64,000 bases of DNA from Cyanobium sp. Cruz-8D1. GTDB taxonomy: Bacteria > Cyanobacteriota > Cyanobacteriia > PCC-6307 > Cyanobiaceae. The translations under genes and the position numbers were made by a program. The stretch is taken from the NCBI RefSeq assembly GCF_024345975.1, contig NZ_JAGQCD010000008.1, forward strand, positions 1 to 64,000. Direction: 5' to 3'. Below are positions 49,221-59,195 of this stretch, piece after piece (position 1 is the stretch's first letter; each line of letters opens with the position of its first letter). Below the pieces are notes generated by a model. That model did not search any database, had not been told where the DNA came from, and saw only the letters and a list, made by a program, of their open reading frames with translations.

Positions 49221-52200
49221 ATGGCCGCTTCGTTCTCAGGTAGCTACAGCCAGTCCTTCGACACCCTGGCAGCATCCGGAAGCGGCAACGCCTGGACCAA
49301 CGATCAGACCCTGCCGGGCTGGTTTCTGTTCCGCCAGCCTGCCGCTTCTCCTGTTGCGATCAGTAGCTACAACGCCGATACGGGTGCAGCCAATACCGGC
49401 GCCTTCCTGAGCTACGGAACCAGTGGCGGCAGCGATCGGGCCCTTGGTGGTGTCGGTTCCGCGGGCGGTTATTTCGGCTCTCCAGCCAGCGGCAGCGTGG
49501 CCGGCTGGTTTGCCCTGGCCCTCAGCAACACCAGCGGCAGCTCCATCAGCAGCCTCAACGTCTCCTTCAACGGCGAGCAATGGCGCAACGGCGGCAATGC
49601 TTCCGCCCAGACGATGGTGCTGGAATACGGCTACGGCGCCAGCTTTGATCAGGTGACCTCCTGGGTGGCACCGGGCGGCGACTTCAACTGGGCCTCCCCC
49701 GTTGCCACAGGCACAGCTGCCGCTGTGGATGGAAACACCACCGGCAGGGTGGAGGACCGTGGCGGCACGATCGACCTCACCGCCACCCCTTGGGCCGAAG
49801 CCGCCACGTTCTGGCTGCGCTGGACGGAAGTCAACGACCCCGGTAGCGACCACGGCCTGGCGATCGACGACCTGGCGATCGCCATCCCCCAGCTCCCCGC
49901 CCTGCCGGAGCTGTCGATCCAAGCGATCGTGGCTCAGGCCAGCGAATCCGGGGGCGCCGCCAGCGTGCGAATCAGCCGCACCGGCAGCACAATTGAAGCG
50001 CTCACGGTGCCGATCAGCCTGCGCAGCGGCGCGGGCCTAGCCACCAACGAAGACCTCACCACGCCCCTGCCCGCCTCGGTGGTGATCCCGGCCGGCAGCG
50101 CCAGCATCGACCTGGCGATCGAGGTGCGTGACGACGATCTCGACGAAGGCAGCGAAATCCTGGCCATGGAGATCGCCGCACCGCCGGGCTACGCCCTGGC
50201 TGCCTCCGGCGCCCTGGCCGAGATCACCATTCTCGACAACGACCGCATCAGCCTGATCTCGGCGGTGCAGGGCAGCGGCAGCGCCAGTCCATTGGTGGGC
50301 CAGAGCGTCACCGTGCAAGCGGTTGTGGTGGGCGACTTCCAGCTCAGCGGCGAGCTAGGAGGCTTCTTCCTGCAGGAAGAAATCAGCGACTGGGACAACA
50401 CCACTCTCTCCTCCGAAGGCCTCTATGTGGCCTACCCCCTCACAGGCAGCAACGTCGACGTGCAACTGGGCGACCGGGTGCTGGTGAGCGGCCTGGTGAG
50501 CGAGAGCTTTGGCTATACCTTCCTCAGCACCGTCCAGGCCCTCTCGGTGGAAGCCCAAGGCCGGCTGGCGGATACCCGCCCGGTAGAGATTCCAAACCTG
50601 CTGGCCCAGCGCAGCACAGCGCTCGACCTGGAGCCCTACGAGGGCATGTGGGTGCGCTTCCCCGAAACCCTCTCCGTGAACGGCCTCTACGGCCAATTCC
50701 GCTTCGGAGAAATCGAACTCAGCGCCGGCGGCCTGCCTCTCCAGCCCACCAATGTGATGCAGCCTGGGCCTGCGGCCTACGCCGCCGAGCAAGCCACCGC
50801 CCTGCGGGAACTGGTGCTTGATGACGGCAGCAACAGCAGTTACCGCCAGGCCTCAGCTGCTACCGACGCCGCACCCGTTCGTGATCAGCTGCTGCGCCGC
50901 GGTGACACCGTCGGCGACCTGGAAGGAGTGCTCGCCTACGGCTTCAACAAATACCGGCTCCACCCGACAGCGCTGCCCAGCTTCACCACCGAAAACCCCA
51001 GGCCGGCAGCAGCCACGCCAGCGGCCCCTGGTCAACTGCGGCTGGCCTGCTTCAACGTGCTCAACACCTTCACTACCGTCGACGCCCCAGGTGCGACCAC
51101 GGCCACGGGCCTAGATCCCCGCGGCGCCGACACCCCCGAGGAACTGGAGCGCCAACTCACCAAGCTCACCGCAGCCCTCGACGGCCTCCAGGCCGATGTG
51201 ATCGGCCTGATGGAGCTGGAGAACGACGCCACCGATGCCACCCTGGCCGAGATCGTGGCCAGGCTCAATGGCGCCCAGGCCGAGGCCTCCGGCCGCGCCT
51301 ACAGCTTTATACCCACCGGTCTGATCGGCAGCGACGCCATCAAGGTGGGGCTGATCTACAACAACCTGGCGGTGGCCCCAAGCGGCGCCGCCCAGGTGCT
51401 GGCGGAGGCCGCCTTCACCGATCCCCTAGCCAGCGGCACGCCGAAAAACCGCCCGGCCCTGGCCCAAACCTTCCGCGAGCTGGCCAGCGGCGAAACGGTA
51501 AATGTGGTGGTCAACCACCTCAAGTCGAAGGGAGGGACCGATGCCACCGGCCCCGATCTCGACCAGCAGGACGGTCAGGCGGCCTACAACGCCACCCGCA
51601 CCGCGGCTGCTGCCAGGTTGCTGGAGTGGATCAACAGCGATCCCACCGGCAGCAGCGATCCCGACTGGGTGGTGCTCGGGGATATCAATGCCTACGCCAA
51701 GGAAGATCCAATCAGGGTGTTCGAGGACGCTGGCTATCGCAATGCCCTGCCCAGCTTCACCGCCGAGCCGCCATCGAGCTACGCCTTCTTCAATCCAGTC
51801 GATATGAGCGGGGCGCTGGATCACCTGCTGATATCCGCCTCACTGGTGCCCCAAGCCACCGCCGCAACCGACTGGGCAATTAATGCCGCTGAAGGAGCTT
51901 TCCGCGACTACAACCGCGATTCCAACAACAATGGCAACGCTGCGGTGCGCGACTTCTTCGCCGCCGATCCCTACCGCACCTCTGACCACGATCCCCTAAT
52001 ACTCGATCTGGATCTGGGCCGTGCCGTGTCCGGCGGGCTCGCCTTCGGCCATGGCGTCGCTTCCGGCGATCCCTACGCCGATTCGGTGATCCTCTGGACC
52101 CGCATCACCCCACCCACAGACTTCGCCGGCCTGGTGGATGTGCGGTGGGAGGTTGCCAGAACTGCCGATTTCAACGCTGAATCACTCGTTGACAGCGGTT

Positions 52201-55200
52201 CGTTCAGCACCAGTGCCGCTCGCGACTGGACCGTCAAGGTGGCAGCAGAAGGCCTCACCGCCGACACCACCTACTACTACCGCTTCCGCGCCGGCGAAGT
52301 GGTGTCGATGCTGGGGCAGACCAAAACCCTGCCGGTGGGCAGCGATCCGGTGCGGCTGGCGGTGTTCTCGTGCGCCAATTTCCCCGCCGCCGACCAGTTC
52401 GCCGCCTACGGCCGCGCTGCTGAGATCCATGCGGTCAACGCCTACGACGCCTTACTGCATCTGGGCGATTACATCTATGAATATGGTCCCGGTGGCTATG
52501 GGGCCGCCGAGGATGCGGCCGCAGACCGAGGCTTCCTGCCGAACCGCGAGATCATCAGCCTCGACGACTACCGCCAGCGCTACGCCCAGTACCACACCGA
52601 CGTCAACCTGCAGAACCTGCGCGCCGTCGCGCCGCTGATCGCCGGTTGGGACGACCACGAAACCGCCAACAACAGCTGGAGCGGCGGAGCCGAGAACCAC
52701 CAGAGCGAGACGGAAGGCGACTGGATTGCCCGCTGCGATGCCGCCCTCAAGGCCTACTACGAGTGGCTGCCAATCCGCGAGCCCGGCCAACGCCAGGCCA
52801 GCGACGATGCCACCGCCCTCTCGCCGCTCACCCAGGCCTACCGCTCCTTCAATTTCGGCGATGTGCTGTCGCTGCACATGCTCGAAACCCGCCTGACGGC
52901 CCGGGATGAGCAGTTGGCCTATCCGGATGCGGCGGCGGTGCAGGCGCGCATCGGCGCGATTCTGACCGATTCCGCCCTGGTGGCTGCCTATGCCGCCCAG
53001 CTCGGCCTCACCGCCCCAACCGATCCCGGAGCCATCCCAGCCTTTGCTGCTGCTCTAGCGCCCGCTGTCACCCAGGAGCTGGTGTTCGCCACGGTGCAGC
53101 AGGCCTGGGGCGATCCGAGCCGCGACATGATCGGCGACACCCAACTGGCCTGGCTGCAGCAGCAGCTGGCGAGCTCCAGCGCCGCCTGGCAGGTGCTCGG
53201 CCAACAGACCCTGATGCAGATCATGGCCGTGCCGGCGGAGCTGCTGCTCAACCCCGGCGATCCCTCACTGCTCGACAAGTACGCCGCGCCGCTGCAAAAA
53301 CTCGCCACCGGCACCCCCTTCTCCGATCTCACGCCCCAGGAGCAGGCCCTGTTCGCCGAGGCCGGCAAGATCCCTTACAACCTCGATGCCTGGGATGGCT
53401 ACGGCGTAGAGCGGGAGACGATCCTGCAAAGCGCCTTAGCCCTAGGCAAGCGGCTGATCAGCCTCGCCGGCGACACCCACAACGCCTGGGCCGGTGTACT
53501 CGGCACGGGGGCCGGTATTGAATTTGCCATACCAGGTGTCACTTCCCCGGGTCTCGAGAAATACCTTCCCGGCGCTGATGCTTACATCCGTGCCAAATAC
53601 CCTGCCGTGGATGGCCTCGATGGCCTCTTCAGTGGTTATGTAAGCGGGCTGAAGTATGCCGATCTCAACCGCCGCGGTTTCCTCGATCTCACGGTTAGCA
53701 AGGAGGAGGCGATCGGCAGCTTCCAGTTCCTCAATGGGCTTAATTCCTTCTCCGGTCTTCCCCAGTGGGCCAGTGAGACCGTGGTAGCTGGCAGCGACTT
53801 GAGCCTCAGCATCACACCCCAGGCCACGCCGCAGATCAACTGGCAGCAGGGCTGGAGTGAGCTGGATCTGGTGTTCGGCCTAGCGACCGACAGCGCCGGC
53901 GGCCAGACCCTGCTCAACCCTGCCGCTTTCGCCACCCTGCCCCGGGCCAGTGTTCAGCTAGCCGACGTGACGGTGCTCGGCTCGGAGGCGGGCGAGCGCA
54001 TCTTCGCCGGGGTCGGCTCACTGATCGATGGGTCTGCCGGCAACGACGAGCTGTTCAACACCGACAGCCAAGGCGACAACCGGCTGGTGGGTGGGATCGG
54101 CGCCGACCGGCTGTTCCTGCGCCCAACTAATGATCAAATCATTGGCGGTCAATTGTTATCGGGCGCAGCAACCTTTGGCCTGTCCCCCTTCACAGCCTTA
54201 GTCGACCAAGAGCGCGACAGCTTCCTGATCGATTCTTCTAATCCAGGCAGTACCGGCTCGCTACAGATTCTTGACTACGAGCCAGGCATCGACGAACTAC
54301 TGATCGACGGGGTAGCCCCCACCGGCGATTGGGCTGCGGTGCGCCAGCAGCTGCAAGGGCTGAATGTGGCGATCAACGCCGCACCCCAACTCAGCGGCAC
54401 GCCCGTCGTCATCAGCCTGAAGAGCGGCATTGAAGTCAGCAAAGGCCTGAGTCCCTTTGGCTCCGATCTAGATGGTGACTCCCTGCAGCTCCTAAAGCTA
54501 GAAGGGCCCAGCTGGATCAGCACGAGCGGCACCGTTCTGACGGCATCAGTTCCCGTCGGCGTCACAGAAGATCAGCTGGCCAGCACCACCCTGCTGCTGG
54601 GATTCAGTGACGGCAAAGCCGTCTCAAGCTTCACTGCGCAACTCACACTCAATTCCGCCCCCACGGCACTAGTTCTCACCAACAGCCCCACCTCCCTGGC
54701 TGAAAACACCAGCACCTCTTCTCGCATCAAAGTTGCCGACATCGCTATCACCGATGACGCCCTCGGCACCAACACCATCACACTCGCCGGTGCTGATGCC
54801 GCCAGCTTCGAGGTGATCGGCACCCAGCTCTTCCTCAAGGCCGGAACTGTCCTCGACTTCGAGACCAAGGCTGCTTACTCCGTCACACTTTCCGCCAGCG
54901 ATCCAGCCCTACCGGGCAGCACGCCGGTAGCGGCTGCCTTCTCCCTGGCCCTTAGCGACGTCAACGAGCCCCCCACGGCACTAGTTCTCACCAACAGCCC
55001 CACCTCCCTGGCTGAAAACACCAGCACCTCTTCTCGCATCAAAGTTGCCGACATCGCTATCACCGATGACGCCCTCGGCACCAACACCATCACACTCGCC
55101 GGTGCTGATGCCGCCAGCTTCGAGGTGATCGGCACCCAGCTCTTCCTCAAGGCCGGAACTGTCCTCGACTTCGAGACCAAGGCTGCTTACTCCGTCACAG

Positions 55201-56780
55201 TTTCCGCCAGCGATCCAGCCCTACCGGGCAGCACGCCGGTAGCGGCTGCCTTCTCCCTGGCCCTTAGCGACGTCAACGAGCCCCCCGGAATCAATACCTT
55301 CAGCGCCATCGTTTCGATCACCCTCCCCACCGGTGAGGTCACAGAAGTTCCGGTCACCATCAACAACGCCGATCTCGTTGCCGGCTCCAGGCTCAGAGTC
55401 ATCTCCGATCTCGGCATCAATGCCGCTGGTCTCACCACCTTGGCCGCGCTCGGCGTCACGACCAATCAATCGGGTCTTGATTTCCAGCTCACAGTTGATC
55501 AAGGCACCAGCGCATCCCTCGGTGCCCTGCTCGAATTGGTGGCGGCAGACCTCTTGCCCCAGCTCACCGATCCCGCCGGTGCTCGGCGAGCCGATCGCAA
55601 GCTCCTTTTCTACGGCGTCAACAGCGCAGGAGCCATTTCTCCCCTCACCTATGACCCCATCACCGGCGCCGGCGCACGCTTCTACGACCTCGACAACAAC
55701 GGCACGGCCGATTTCTTCGCGCTCAGTCTTGTTGACGGCGGCTTTGGCGACAAAGACGGCGTGCAGAACGGCATCATCGATGATCCCTCCTTCGCCGGCT
55801 TCGCTGATCTCAGCAATCTCCGCTTCAGCAACGCAGGCTCCGGCACTGTCATGATCAGCGACCCCAGCAATGCCGCACCGGCGGCTGTGAATCTGCGCGC
55901 CAGCCTCAGCAGCCGACCCACCAGCTCCAACCAGATCGGCTACGTGGTGCTCAATGCCTCAGAAGTTGCCAGGGCTGATTCCCTGCTCTCCGATCTCTCC
56001 TGGCTGCGGAGCCGCGCCCGCACCCTGGTCTCCACTCTCGAAAGCACCGATGTCACCCTCCCGGCCGGCAATGCCTTCGATCGCGACCTCCAGCTGATCA
56101 ATGGCCAGAGCCTGCGCTTCTTCGAGGTGGTGGACGCCAGCCTCGAGCAGCTCTCCAGCCTCTCCGACAGCCGCTTCCGTCTCCTCAACCCCGGCACCAT
56201 CGCCAACGGCCAGGTGGACTTCAGCTCCAGCAGCGGCACCACCTTCTCGCTCCGCGTCTTGCCCGCCGATCCGAACCTGAACGCCCTGATCAGCCATGCC
56301 CAGGGCATGGCTCCGGTGCTGGATCTCAGCGCCTTCACCACCGCCCATAACCTCAGCGGCACGGTGACGGTGGGCCGGGAAGCCGACTTCAACTCCAGCG
56401 CCGGCTTCTACCGCACCCTCGATGCCGCAGGCACCGTGCTCGCAGCCGATGGCATCATCCGTCTAAGGCCCGGTGACAGCTCCTATGCCACCGAGGCCCT
56501 GCGCACGTCAAACCTCATCGCTCCGCTCAGCAACCTCAGCGTCGCCGATGACCAGACGGCCTCCCGCAGCTTCTCAGCCATCAGCGGCGGCTCCTTCCTC
56601 GCGCCCTTCGCCCAGGTGAATGGCAACACTTTCTTTGCCTTCGGCGCTGCCAACAGCGACGGCCTCAGCCACTTCCGCACGCTGGGCACCAACCTCTTTG
56701 GCCTGGAAGACATGGTTGGCGGTGGTGATCGCGACTTTGATGATCTGGTGATTGGCTTCAACTTCAACCAGATCGTTTGA
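49221..56780 (+). CDS. Giant secreted ExeM-like nuclease fused to a PhoD-type phosphatase, with cadherin-like repeats and DUF4114
   Basis: 2519 aa from ATG 49221 (MAASFSGSYSQSFDTLAAS); 49164 is an alternative. Order: N-terminal jelly-roll region; Calx-beta-like domain (about 230-345); an OB-like region and endonuclease/exonuclease/phosphatase domain of ExeM/NucH type (about 350-870; LRLACFNVLNTF, VIGLMELENDATD, DWVVLGDINAYAKEDP, SGALDHLLIS); a PhoD domain (about 940-1520; FGHGVASGDPYADSVILWTR, C1051 in FSCANF, LHLGDYIYEYG, WDDHETANN, LAGDTHNAW); an RTX-like stretch; two nearly identical cadherin-like repeats (1814-2021); and a C-terminal DUF4114-like domain (FGLEDMVGGGDRDFDDLVIGF). It could cut extracellular DNA and release phosphate from the products. 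No signal peptide; type I export is likely. Confidence 0.82.
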   Translation: MAASFSGSYSQSFDTLAASGSGNAWTNDQTLPGWFLFRQPAASPVAISSYNADTGAANTGAFLSYGTSGGSDRALGGVGSAGGYFGSPASGSVAGWFALALSNTSGSSISSLNVSFNGEQWRNGGNASAQTMVLEYGYGASFDQVTSWVAPGGDFNWASPVATGTAAAVDGNTTGRVEDRGGTIDLTATPWAEAATFWLRWTEVNDPGSDHGLAIDDLAIAIPQLPALPELSIQAIVAQASESGGAASVRISRTGSTIEALTVPISLRSGAGLATNEDLTTPLPASVVIPAGSASIDLAIEVRDDDLDEGSEILAMEIAAPPGYALAASGALAEITILDNDRISLISAVQGSGSASPLVGQSVTVQAVVVGDFQLSGELGGFFLQEEISDWDNTTLSSEGLYVAYPLTGSNVDVQLGDRVLVSGLVSESFGYTFLSTVQALSVEAQGRLADTRPVEIPNLLAQRSTALDLEPYEGMWVRFPETLSVNGLYGQFRFGEIELSAGGLPLQPTNVMQPGPAAYAAEQATALRELVLDDGSNSSYRQASAATDAAPVRDQLLRRGDTVGDLEGVLAYGFNKYRLHPTALPSFTTENPRPAAATPAAPGQLRLACFNVLNTFTTVDAPGATTATGLDPRGADTPEELERQLTKLTAALDGLQADVIGLMELENDATDATLAEIVARLNGAQAEASGRAYSFIPTGLIGSDAIKVGLIYNNLAVAPSGAAQVLAEAAFTDPLASGTPKNRPALAQTFRELASGETVNVVVNHLKSKGGTDATGPDLDQQDGQAAYNATRTAAAARLLEWINSDPTGSSDPDWVVLGDINAYAKEDPIRVFEDAGYRNALPSFTAEPPSSYAFFNPVDMSGALDHLLISASLVPQATAATDWAINAAEGAFRDYNRDSNNNGNAAVRDFFAADPYRTSDHDPLILDLDLGRAVSGGLAFGHGVASGDPYADSVILWTRITPPTDFAGLVDVRWEVARTADFNAESLVDSGSFSTSAARDWTVKVAAEGLTADTTYYYRFRAGEVVSMLGQTKTLPVGSDPVRLAVFSCANFPAADQFAAYGRAAEIHAVNAYDALLHLGDYIYEYGPGGYGAAEDAAADRGFLPNREIISLDDYRQRYAQYHTDVNLQNLRAVAPLIAGWDDHETANNSWSGGAENHQSETEGDWIARCDAALKAYYEWLPIREPGQRQASDDATALSPLTQAYRSFNFGDVLSLHMLETRLTARDEQLAYPDAAAVQARIGAILTDSALVAAYAAQLGLTAPTDPGAIPAFAAALAPAVTQELVFATVQQAWGDPSRDMIGDTQLAWLQQQLASSSAAWQVLGQQTLMQIMAVPAELLLNPGDPSLLDKYAAPLQKLATGTPFSDLTPQEQALFAEAGKIPYNLDAWDGYGVERETILQSALALGKRLISLAGDTHNAWAGVLGTGAGIEFAIPGVTSPGLEKYLPGADAYIRAKYPAVDGLDGLFSGYVSGLKYADLNRRGFLDLTVSKEEAIGSFQFLNGLNSFSGLPQWASETVVAGSDLSLSITPQATPQINWQQGWSELDLVFGLATDSAGGQTLLNPAAFATLPRASVQLADVTVLGSEAGERIFAGVGSLIDGSAGNDELFNTDSQGDNRLVGGIGADRLFLRPTNDQIIGGQLLSGAATFGLSPFTALVDQERDSFLIDSSNPGSTGSLQILDYEPGIDELLIDGVAPTGDWAAVRQQLQGLNVAINAAPQLSGTPVVISLKSGIEVSKGLSPFGSDLDGDSLQLLKLEGPSWISTSGTVLTASVPVGVTEDQLASTTLLLGFSDGKAVSSFTAQLTLNSAPTALVLTNSPTSLAENTSTSSRIKVADIAITDDALGTNTITLAGADAASFEVIGTQLFLKAGTVLDFETKAAYSVTLSASDPALPGSTPVAAAFSLALSDVNEPPTALVLTNSPTSLAENTSTSSRIKVADIAITDDALGTNTITLAGADAASFEVIGTQLFLKAGTVLDFETKAAYSVTVSASDPALPGSTPVAAAFSLALSDVNEPPGINTFSAIVSITLPTGEVTEVPVTINNADLVAGSRLRVISDLGINAAGLTTLAALGVTTNQSGLDFQLTVDQGTSASLGALLELVAADLLPQLTDPAGARRADRKLLFYGVNSAGAISPLTYDPITGAGARFYDLDNNGTADFFALSLVDGGFGDKDGVQNGIIDDPSFAGFADLSNLRFSNAGSGTVMISDPSNAAPAAVNLRASLSSRPTSSNQIGYVVLNASEVARADSLLSDLSWLRSRARTLVSTLESTDVTLPAGNAFDRDLQLINGQSLRFFEVVDASLEQLSSLSDSRFRLLNPGTIANGQVDFSSSSGTTFSLRVLPADPNLNALISHAQGMAPVLDLSAFTTAHNLSGTVTVGREADFNSSAGFYRTLDAAGTVLAADGIIRLRPGDSSYATEALRTSNLIAPLSNLSVADDQTASRSFSAISGGSFLAPFAQVNGNTFFAFGAANSDGLSHFRTLGTNLFGLEDMVGGGDRDFDDLVIGFNFNQIV
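54661..54972. repeat. 312-bp tandem repeat, copy 1 (cadherin-like domain)
   Basis: Exact 104-codon unit followed directly by copy 2. Encodes PTALVLTNSPTSLAENTSTS and onward to ALSDVNEPP, a cadherin-like fold unit. By eye it differs from copy 2 at one base, which changes Leu to Val in the VTLSASD segment. Confidence 0.95.
54973..55284. repeat. 312-bp tandem repeat, copy 2 (cadherin-like domain)
   Basis: Second unit, 311 of 312 bases the same as 54661-54972. After 55284 the sequence changes abruptly (PGINTFSAIVSITLP). Such identity indicates very recent expansion, and unit number may vary between strains. Confidence 0.95.
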
Positions 56781-56959
56781 AGCGAACGCCGACTGAGCCC
56801 ATCGGCTTCGGGGTGGGACAGCGTCTGATTCCTGGGTTGCGGTCTGTCAGGCTCGTGCGCCCACGGCAGGGCTGGCTGTGAGCGGCCACCGGCTGGCCCT
56901 GGTTTGGCGCTGAGATGTGGAAATTGAGCCTGTTAGGATTCCGAAGTTGCCCTATAGTA

Positions 56960-58213
56960 ATGCAATCCAAGCCTGAAGAACATCCAGGGACTTTTGGAAG
57001 AATCTTCTTACCGCTACTGCTTGTCATTGCCATTGTCGTCTCGTTTGTTGGGCTCCTGAGCCAAAGCGGGCAAGTAATGGATTGGCCCATGGATCAGTCC
57101 TTTGTAACGAGGGCGGATCTGCGTCTCTATCGACTTCCTTCGGGTTGGGTGTTTCAGTATCCAAGATTTAATTGGTCTGGAGGGGTGTCGGCAAGCTTGC
57201 TGATCGGCCTGTACAAGTTGATTGTTTCTCCCTCTGCGGAAAGCCTGAATTGGCATGCCAAAGGAATCGCAACGCTTTTATTCCTTTTGTCATCCTATTC
57301 TCTTTGCCTATTGTTTATTAGGAACTGGATCTTCCAGGCGCTGGCTTTCTCGATTATTGCCAGCTCGGCCCTTCAGTTTGCGGAGCCCTCCAGCGACATC
57401 ATTGCAGCTGCGTTCTTCGTCCTGTTCATCCTGTCTGTGCGCCTAGGGTGGCCGCGGCTGATTTCGTCTGGCTTGCTTGTTCTTTTTGGCCTTTCCAAAA
57501 TTCAGTTGCTGGCTTGTTCTCTCGGAGTAGGGGCTGTCTGGTATTGGTGGGACTTCCGGAAGAATGGTATGAAATGGCAGGTTCCCTTTTGGATGCTCTC
57601 TTGGCTGCTGTTGCTGATGGCCCCAGGGTTCAAGCTTTATGGAATAGACATGATCAGGACGGTCAAGGGGCTTCGAACCTTTGCCTCGTCCTATGTGCTT
57701 ATCTTTGCTCCTCACCAATTCTCTCAGGGCTCTGAGTCGCTTGTCGCCAATTCGTGGGATTGGCAGGATGTTATGAGTTCCATGTTCCCTGGTGCGCGGA
57801 CTGTGACTGACTTGGTGCTGCGATACCCCAAAAAGTATCTTGACTTCTTGCTGTTGTCGGGAGCTTATAGCCTTTTTTCTGTCTAGCAGACGATGGGTTT
57901 CATGCTGGTACCTTTCTTCCAGGCGTTGCGCCTCGGTGCCTTCCCGTCCTCGACACAACTTAGCCTGAGATTTCTTGGCGCAGCAGCTTTTCTTTCTCTG
58001 CTTCCTCCCCTGCTGCTGAGGTTTATCAGTCCACGTTATCTCGCCGTTGTCTTTGTTCCGCTCGTGGTGCTGTCCGCAGCCGCTTCCAGTGCGTCCGGGT
58101 CTCCAAAGTCTCTGAGAATCACCTTTGTTGTTTGTTCCTTATTGACCCTATTATTGAGTCTTTTCCTTTTCACGGAGCGTCTCGTCAAGTCTCCAGGGAT
58201 GCCCTTTGGATGA
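56960..58213 (+). pseudogene. Polytopic membrane protein interrupted by an in-frame TAG
   Basis: The frame from ATG 56960 (MQSKPEEHPGTFGRIF) runs to a TAG at 57884-57886 after SLFSV (308 aa). The same frame continues with QT-MGFMLVPFFQ to a stop at 58213. Joined, it is a ~417-aa protein with about ten hydrophobic segments and a late LLLRFISPRYLAVVFVPLVVL, a pattern seen near the C-terminus of membrane glycosyltransferase-like (GT-C) proteins. No catalytic motif confirms this. The region is clearly AT-richer than its neighbours. It may be a recent nonsense mutation, two separate proteins, or read-through; a pseudogene is most likely. Confidence 0.65.
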
Positions 58214-58361
58214 CAGCTGGCTGGTGCGGGTTCCCTCAGGCCATGGCCGCAGGGCCACCCGTCCTGCCATCCCACCAGTCAGTCCATGCCGCCGTGACCC
58301 CTGCCGCTGAAATCCTGGACCAGCAAGGGGGGCGACGACGTGGGAGCTACGGAATGACAAT

Positions 58362-58391
58362 GAAAAAACCCTGCCGCCGCAGCCGCAGGGT
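58362..58391 (-). terminator. Rho-independent terminator of psaI-psaL
   Basis: On the minus strand ACCCTGC (58391-58385) pairs with GCAGGGT (58374-58368), followed by a run of T (plus-strand A at 58363-58368). It lies 50 bp after the psaL stop. Confidence 0.85.
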
Positions 58392-58440
58392 CGTGAGGTC
58401 TATCCCGGTGATCATGCCGGTGGTGTCTGGACCGACGGAC

Positions 58441-58932
58441 TCAGCCGACGCTCCAGACACCACCGGCAATGTTGGCCAGCGGGGATTGGATGGCGGTGCT
58501 GCAGAGGAACCAGGCAAAGGCGGCGCCGCCGCAGCCACCCAGCCAGAAGCCACTGGCGAATTCCGCCCAGCCGGCTTTGGTGAACAGGTCGGCGGGCGGG
58601 TTGTCGATGGTGGCGTCGGGGGGCTGGACGTTGGGGCCGCTGCCGGCGGTGCCGTAGATCGACAGGCAGATGGTCAGGATCGACACCAGGCCGATGGTGG
58701 CGAGCAGGCCGGCGGTGCTGGCGAACTCGGTGGCGCGCAGGGGGCCGGTGTAAGCGAAGGGTCCGTAGAGGAGATAGCCGTGGGCCATGCCAATCTCAAG
58801 GCCGCGACGGTTGGGCGAGAGGGAGGGTCGGTACGCCGGCAGGGCGTTCAGGAAGGCCTTGGTGAAATAGCTGCTGTTGACGGGGGTGGCCAGATTGCCG
58901 ACGGTCGGGTCGGCGACGGGGGTCACGGTCAT
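58441..58932 (-). CDS. psaL: Photosystem I reaction centre subunit XI
   Basis: 163 aa, starting [23 protein letters not shown]. Characteristic PsaL segments are [31 protein letters not shown] and LGPLR-like [20 protein letters not shown], with membrane helices after residue 70 and at the C-terminus ([14 protein letters not shown]). PsaL holds photosystem I trimers together. It follows psaI by 63 bp and ends at a clear terminator. Confidence 0.96.
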   Translation of the reverse strand: MTVTPVADPTVGNLATPVNSSYFTKAFLNALPAYRPSLSPNRRGLEIGMAHGYLLYGPFAYTGPLRATEFASTAGLLATIGLVSILTICLSIYGTAGSGPNVQPPDATIDNPPADLFTKAGWAEFASGFWLGGCGGAAFAWFLCSTAIQSPLANIAGGVWSVG

Positions 58933-58995
58933 GGGGGAGCGGATCGGGGGGTCGTCGGAAGGGGAGGCGAGTGACGCTGGGGCCTGGGCCGGTCG

Positions 58996-59112
58996 TCAGT
59001 CGGTCGCCTCGATCACGTTGAACAGCAGGGCCATGGCCACCGCTGCGCCGAGGATTCCCACCAGGGGAACCAGCACGGACGGCATCCAGGCAACGGCAAA
59101 TTCACCAGTCAT
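58996..59112 (-). CDS. psaI: Photosystem I reaction centre subunit VIII
   Basis: 38 aa: MTGEFAVAWMPSVLVPLVG followed by a single membrane helix (ILGAAVAMALLFNVI) and a short EATD tail. Length, the W-M-P-S-x-L-V-P-x-V-G pattern and position directly before psaL identify PsaI, which stabilises PsaL and the photosystem I trimer. The ATG is at 59112-59110. Confidence 0.95.
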   Translation of the reverse strand: MTGEFAVAWMPSVLVPLVGILGAAVAMALLFNVIEATD

Positions 59113-59195
59113 GGCTTGGGCCAATAGGAACCGCCGGTACTGTAAGGACCCCTTCCTGCCGGGCTTCTCAGGGAAGCAGGGGGCGACATAAAAGT

